From Halovenus sp. (GTDB taxonomy: Archaea; Halobacteriota; Halobacteria; Halobacteriales; Haloarculaceae), in assembly GCA_003551945.1 (NCBI GenBank), contig PUNZ01000132.1, forward strand, positions 1-8,353: a DNA stretch of 8,353 nt, read 5' to 3'. Below the pieces are notes generated by a model. The model was not told the origin of the DNA. It did not search any database and saw only the letters and a list, made by a program, of their open reading frames with translations. The position numbers and the translations under genes were made by a program. Of this stretch, positions 6,210 through 8,353 are shown one piece after another; the first letter of the stretch is position 1, and each line of letters begins with the position of its first letter.

Positions 6210-7949
6210 TTATTCCCTGGTGAGCGGGTCCGCATAGACGACACCTCGCTCTGCATCCAGCGTCACTTCTCTGCCGTCAGCAATCGTTGTCGGGACGCTT
6301 GCCCCGCTAATCATCGGAATTTCAAGCTCTCTGGCCACGATAGCCGAGTAACTTGTGACGCCCTGATGCGCGTCGATGATGCCAGCAACGGCCGAGAGGT
6401 CGCCCGAAAACTCGTCGTCGAACGATGTGTCGACCGCGAGAATTGCGCCGTCTGGAATGGCTCCGAGCGACCCATCCGTGACGCGGATGAGCGGTCCAGT
6501 GGTAAACCCGGATACCACGGAGCGTCCAGCGGCAACGCGTTCGGACGCGACGTGAACTTTCAGCATATTTGCTGTATCCAAATCTCCCGTTGCAGTCATC
6601 ATCCCGGAGAGGACGACGACGGTATCGCCGCTTTCGACCACTCCAGCATCGATGCCTGACTGAACGGCGTTTTGAATGACGGCATCTGCACTCTCGACGG
6701 GAGCTACCTGCTCCGGGATAATCCCCCATGAGAGCGTCAACTGCCGTCGAACCTGCTCGTCCGGCGTCGCCGCGATGACGGGAATGCTGGGTCGGTATTT
6801 GGCGGCTTTCCGTGCTGTGTACCCGGATTCGCTGGCGACAACCACCGCTGTTGCGCCGATATCGCGGGCAAGGTAGCGCGCAGAACGCGCCAGTGCATCC
6901 GTCCGGGTCTCACCTGCGGTTGGAACCAGCCCTTCGAGGGTCTCTTTGTACTCGTTGCTGGCTTCGACGTTGCGGATAATCCGTACCATCGTCTCAACGA
7001 CGCGAACCGGGTGGTCGCCGATTGCGGTCTCTCCCGACAGCATGACCGAGTCTGTCCCGTCGAGAACGGCGTTCGCAACGTCTGAGGCTTCCGCCCGGGT
7101 TGGTCGGCGGGCGTGAATCATCGAATCGAGCATCTCCGTTGCGGTGATGACGGGCACACCCTCGCGGTGGCAGGTCCGGATAATTCGCTTTTGTACCACC
7201 GGAACCTCCTCAAGCGGGCACTCGACGCCGAGGTCTCCGCGGGCGACCATTACGCCATCGGCAGCCTCGACAATCTCCTCGAGATTTTCGACTGCTTCCT
7301 GGCGCTCTATTTTGGCAATGAGCGGAATCGTGACGTTTCGCTCCTCCAGTTCGCCGCTGATATCATAGAGGTCGCGCGCCGAGCGGATGAAACTCGCTGC
7401 GACAAAATCCACGCCGAGCTCTGCCGCGACGTCGAGTTCCGTCCGGTCTGCGTCGGTGATGCTTGGTAAGCCAAGGTCAACACCCGGTACGTTGACGCCG
7501 GAGCGACCCTCAAGGTCGCCACCGGAGGTGATACGGGCGGTTACACGGTCGCTCGTGTCCGTTACGATTGCTTCGATGCGCCCATCATCAAGCAGTATCT
7601 GGTCATCCACTGCGATATTTGTGATTGAGGCGGAGAGACCAATCGTCTCCGATGTTGCTGTTTCCCCTTCCACAAACTCGACTGTTGTCCCCGTCGGAAG
7701 CGAAATTGGCTCGGCAACGGCTGCTGTTCTGACCTCAGGCCCCGGAAGGTCAAGCAGCGTCGCCAGCGGTTTACTGGTCTGTTGTTGGATGCGCTGGACG
7801 CGCTGGATGAGTTCTCGGCGCTCCGCTGTTGAGCCGTGACTTGCGTTGAATCGCGCGACGGCCATCCCCGCCTCGGCCAACTCTCGAATGGTCTCGATAC
7901 TCGAGGATGCGGGCCCAAGCGTACAGATGACGTTGGTTCGTCGGGTCAC
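6210..7949 (-). CDS. pyk: Pyruvate kinase with C-terminal PEP-utilizer-like domain
   Basis: Converts phosphoenolpyruvate and ADP to pyruvate and ATP in the cytoplasm, the last step of glycolysis. The protein has 579 residues. The TIM barrel starts at VICTLGPAS (residues 7-15). VARFNASHG (31-39) supplies R33, N35, S37 and H38. LPGPEVRT is at 68-75. Catalytic K213 and metal ligand E215 lie in AKIE, metal ligand D239 in ARGDLG, and ITATEMLDSM (268-277) is the substrate loop. The allosteric-type domain spans roughly 350-470. Residues about 475-575 form a C-terminal domain like the swivelling domain of PEP-utilizing enzymes, as in Bacillus-type Pyk, but with TSYSAIVAREL where the phospho-His motif has TSHAA. 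The GTG at 7949 is chosen because the barrel begins right after it and GGAGG lies 7 nt upstream. The open frame continues to 8132 without homology. glpA follows 57 bp downstream on the same strand, so cotranscription is plausible. Confidence 0.95.
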   Translation of the reverse strand: MTRRTNVICTLGPASSSIETIRELAEAGMAVARFNASHGSTAERRELIQRVQRIQQQTSKPLATLLDLPGPEVRTAAVAEPISLPTGTTVEFVEGETATSETIGLSASITNIAVDDQILLDDGRIEAIVTDTSDRVTARITSGGDLEGRSGVNVPGVDLGLPSITDADRTELDVAAELGVDFVAASFIRSARDLYDISGELEERNVTIPLIAKIERQEAVENLEEIVEAADGVMVARGDLGVECPLEEVPVVQKRIIRTCHREGVPVITATEMLDSMIHARRPTRAEASDVANAVLDGTDSVMLSGETAIGDHPVRVVETMVRIIRNVEASNEYKETLEGLVPTAGETRTDALARSARYLARDIGATAVVVASESGYTARKAAKYRPSIPVIAATPDEQVRRQLTLSWGIIPEQVAPVESADAVIQNAVQSGIDAGVVESGDTVVVLSGMMTATGDLDTANMLKVHVASERVAAGRSVVSGFTTGPLIRVTDGSLGAIPDGAILAVDTSFDDEFSGDLSAVAGIIDAHQGVTSYSAIVARELEIPMISGASVPTTIADGREVTLDAERGVVYADPLTRE

Positions 7950-7984
7950 TTTTGACCCTCCGTGACGGGGGCTCTCCTGTTCAT
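7946..7984 (-). CDS. Possible 12-codon leader ORF overlapping the pyk start
   Basis: An ATG at 7984 opens a short frame, MNRRAPVTEGQK, whose TGA stop overlaps the pyk GTG start as GTGA. The pyk Shine-Dalgarno GGAGG lies inside it. If it is translated, ribosomes ending here would be placed to restart on pyk. No strong SD precedes its own ATG; GCAGGGGTT lies just upstream. A frame this short can arise by chance, so this is tentative. Confidence 0.25.
   Translation of the reverse strand: MNRRAPVTEGQK
7957..7961 (-). promoter_or_regulatory. Shine-Dalgarno site of pyk
   Basis: GGAGG (in GGAGGGTCAAAAGTG) on the minus strand lies 7 nt before the GTG at 7949. It is the strongest ribosome-binding match in the window and decides the non-ATG start. 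Confidence 0.6.
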
Positions 7985-8057
7985 AACCCCTGCTACTCGT
8001 GAGTCCCCTATCAACCTTTGTCGTTTGCAACGGCAGCAAACATGGCAACCAGCAACC

Positions 8058-8070
8058 AAAAAAATTTATG
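8058..8070. promoter_or_regulatory. AT-rich core promoter element in the divergent region
   Basis: A run of seven A followed by TTTATG is by far the most AT-rich spot in the right-hand intergenic region. Read on the minus strand it is CATAAATTTTTTT, a fair TATA box for pyk with a leader of roughly 90 nt. Read on the plus strand, AAATTTATG could serve the gene at 8271 with a leader of about 180 nt. Direction cannot be settled from sequence. Confidence 0.35.
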
Positions 8071-8142
8071 TGACAGACAATGGCAAAGAATGCTATGGAC
8101 TGCAGGAGAGCCACCACGGGTCCGTCAGTCAACCGTGTGTGG

Positions 8143-8274
8143 ATGGCGAGAGAGTGGTCATCGTGGATTGGGGAGTCGATGGCTGCTAGGGGTATCGTTG
8201 ACCGGGTGAATGCGTATCGACGTCCGAACTGGGCGGCTACTGTGCTGGCTGTGAGAAGGGAGTACCAACAATGA
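8143..8274 (+). CDS. Possible 43-residue small ORF coupled to the right-edge gene
   Basis: A plus-strand frame with a start at 8143 (MAREWSSWIGES...) ends in TGA at 8272-8274, overlapping the next ATG as ATGA. The overlap resembles the coupling of real gene pairs such as glpA-glpB. Against it, the peptide is Arg- and Trp-rich and basic, unlike the acidic proteins around it. I recognise no family, and no SD is evident. The same frame is open back to an ATG at 8080. It may equally be untranslated leader. Confidence 0.2.
   Translation: MAREWSSWIGESMAARGIVDRVNAYRRPNWAATVLAVRREYQQ
8258..8262 (+). promoter_or_regulatory. Shine-Dalgarno-like site before the right-edge gene
   Basis: GGGAG (in AAGGGAG) lies 8 nt before the ATG at 8271, a normal spacing for a ribosome-binding site. 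It supports that ATG as a true start. Confidence 0.4.
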
Positions 8275-8353
8275 GCGATGACTCAACGGGGGACACCGGT
8301 GATGAGAAGAACGAACCGGGTTCCGTCGTTCGCGTTGCGCAGACGTTAACTCC
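8271..8353 (+). CDS. Unidentified acidic protein, N-terminus only, cut by window edge
   Basis: Twenty-seven complete codons are visible, plus a partial proline codon. The first 16 residues are hydrophilic and acidic (MSDDSTGDTGDEKNEP), which is a typical disordered haloarchaeal N-terminus. Then GSVVRVAQTLTP suggests the start of a folded part. There is no signal peptide or membrane segment in what is visible. The start is supported by an upstream GGGAG at 8 nt and by the acidic composition. I do not recognise the family; too little is present. It is divergent from pyk. Confidence 0.55.
   Translation, partial: MSDDSTGDTGDEKNEPGSVVRVAQTLT

Larger units (their letters stand above)
7985..8270. 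other. Divergent intergenic region between pyk and the right-edge gene
   Basis: About 285 bp separates the pyk leader from the plus-strand gene at 8271. It contains the AT-rich element at 8058-8070 and several short overlapping frames on the plus strand. Only the frame ending at 8274 has any contextual support. I see no tRNA cloverleaf, long repeat or clear hairpin terminator. Confidence 0.5.

Noticed and set aside
7950..8132. In-frame extension of pyruvate kinase by 61 residues, with a hydrophobic segment that looks like a signal peptide
   Set aside because: Pyruvate kinase is cytosolic and starts at the barrel strand encoded just after the GTG at 7949, which has a strong ribosome site. The upstream stretch covers the AT-rich promoter region.

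Overview
The window looks like chromosomal DNA of a haloarchaeon (class Halobacteria). Predicted proteins are strongly acidic (Asp/Glu-rich, Lys-poor), genes start from ATG or GTG with little or no leader, and the gene families (split glycine dehydrogenase subunit GcvPA, type II methionine aminopeptidase, GlpA/GlpB, pyruvate kinase with a C-terminal PEP-utilizer-like domain) match that group. By eye the GC content is moderate rather than the very high value typical of many haloarchaea. I do not assign a genus. I see no tRNA, rRNA, insertion sequence, CRISPR array or phage gene.

Layout from left to right. (1) 1-224, minus: the N-terminus of glycine dehydrogenase subunit 1 (gcvPA), cut by the window edge. 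(2) 311-697, minus: a small single-domain cupin. (3) 796-1206, minus: a stand-alone RCK_N/TrkA-N NAD-binding protein. (4) 1323-2213, minus: type II methionine aminopeptidase (map). (5) 2331-2693, plus: an IscA/ErpA-type iron-sulfur carrier, divergent from map. (6) 2716-4056 and 4053-6152, minus: glpB and glpA, overlapping by ATGA. (7) 6210-7949, minus: pyruvate kinase, 57 bp upstream of glpA. (8) 8271-8353, plus: the start of an unidentified acidic protein, cut by the right edge. About 285 bp of divergent intergenic DNA lies between pyk and this gene.

The pyk-glpA-glpB block reads as one possible transcription unit. GlpAB oxidises glycerol-3-phosphate to dihydroxyacetone phosphate, and pyruvate kinase completes the lower glycolytic path from that product to pyruvate. 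The block is the most interesting part of the window. No glpC (the iron-sulfur membrane/quinone-coupling subunit) follows glpB, because the next gene is the convergent IscA-type gene. GlpA itself is unusual: it is about 699 residues against roughly 540-590 for the family, carries a 50-residue Asp/Glu-rich insert within its FAD-domain region, has two of the four expected cysteines of its C-terminal Bfd-type [2Fe-2S] domain replaced, and has changes in otherwise conserved FAD/substrate-loop motifs. This suggests a diverged paralogue with a different electron path or substrate rather than an ordinary anaerobic G3P dehydrogenase.

The pyk leader holds a 12-codon upstream ORF that overlaps the pyk GTG start by GTGA. 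The Pyk C-terminal domain has Tyr in place of the phospho-accepting His of PEP-utilizing enzymes. The remaining genes look like ordinary haloarchaeal housekeeping genes.
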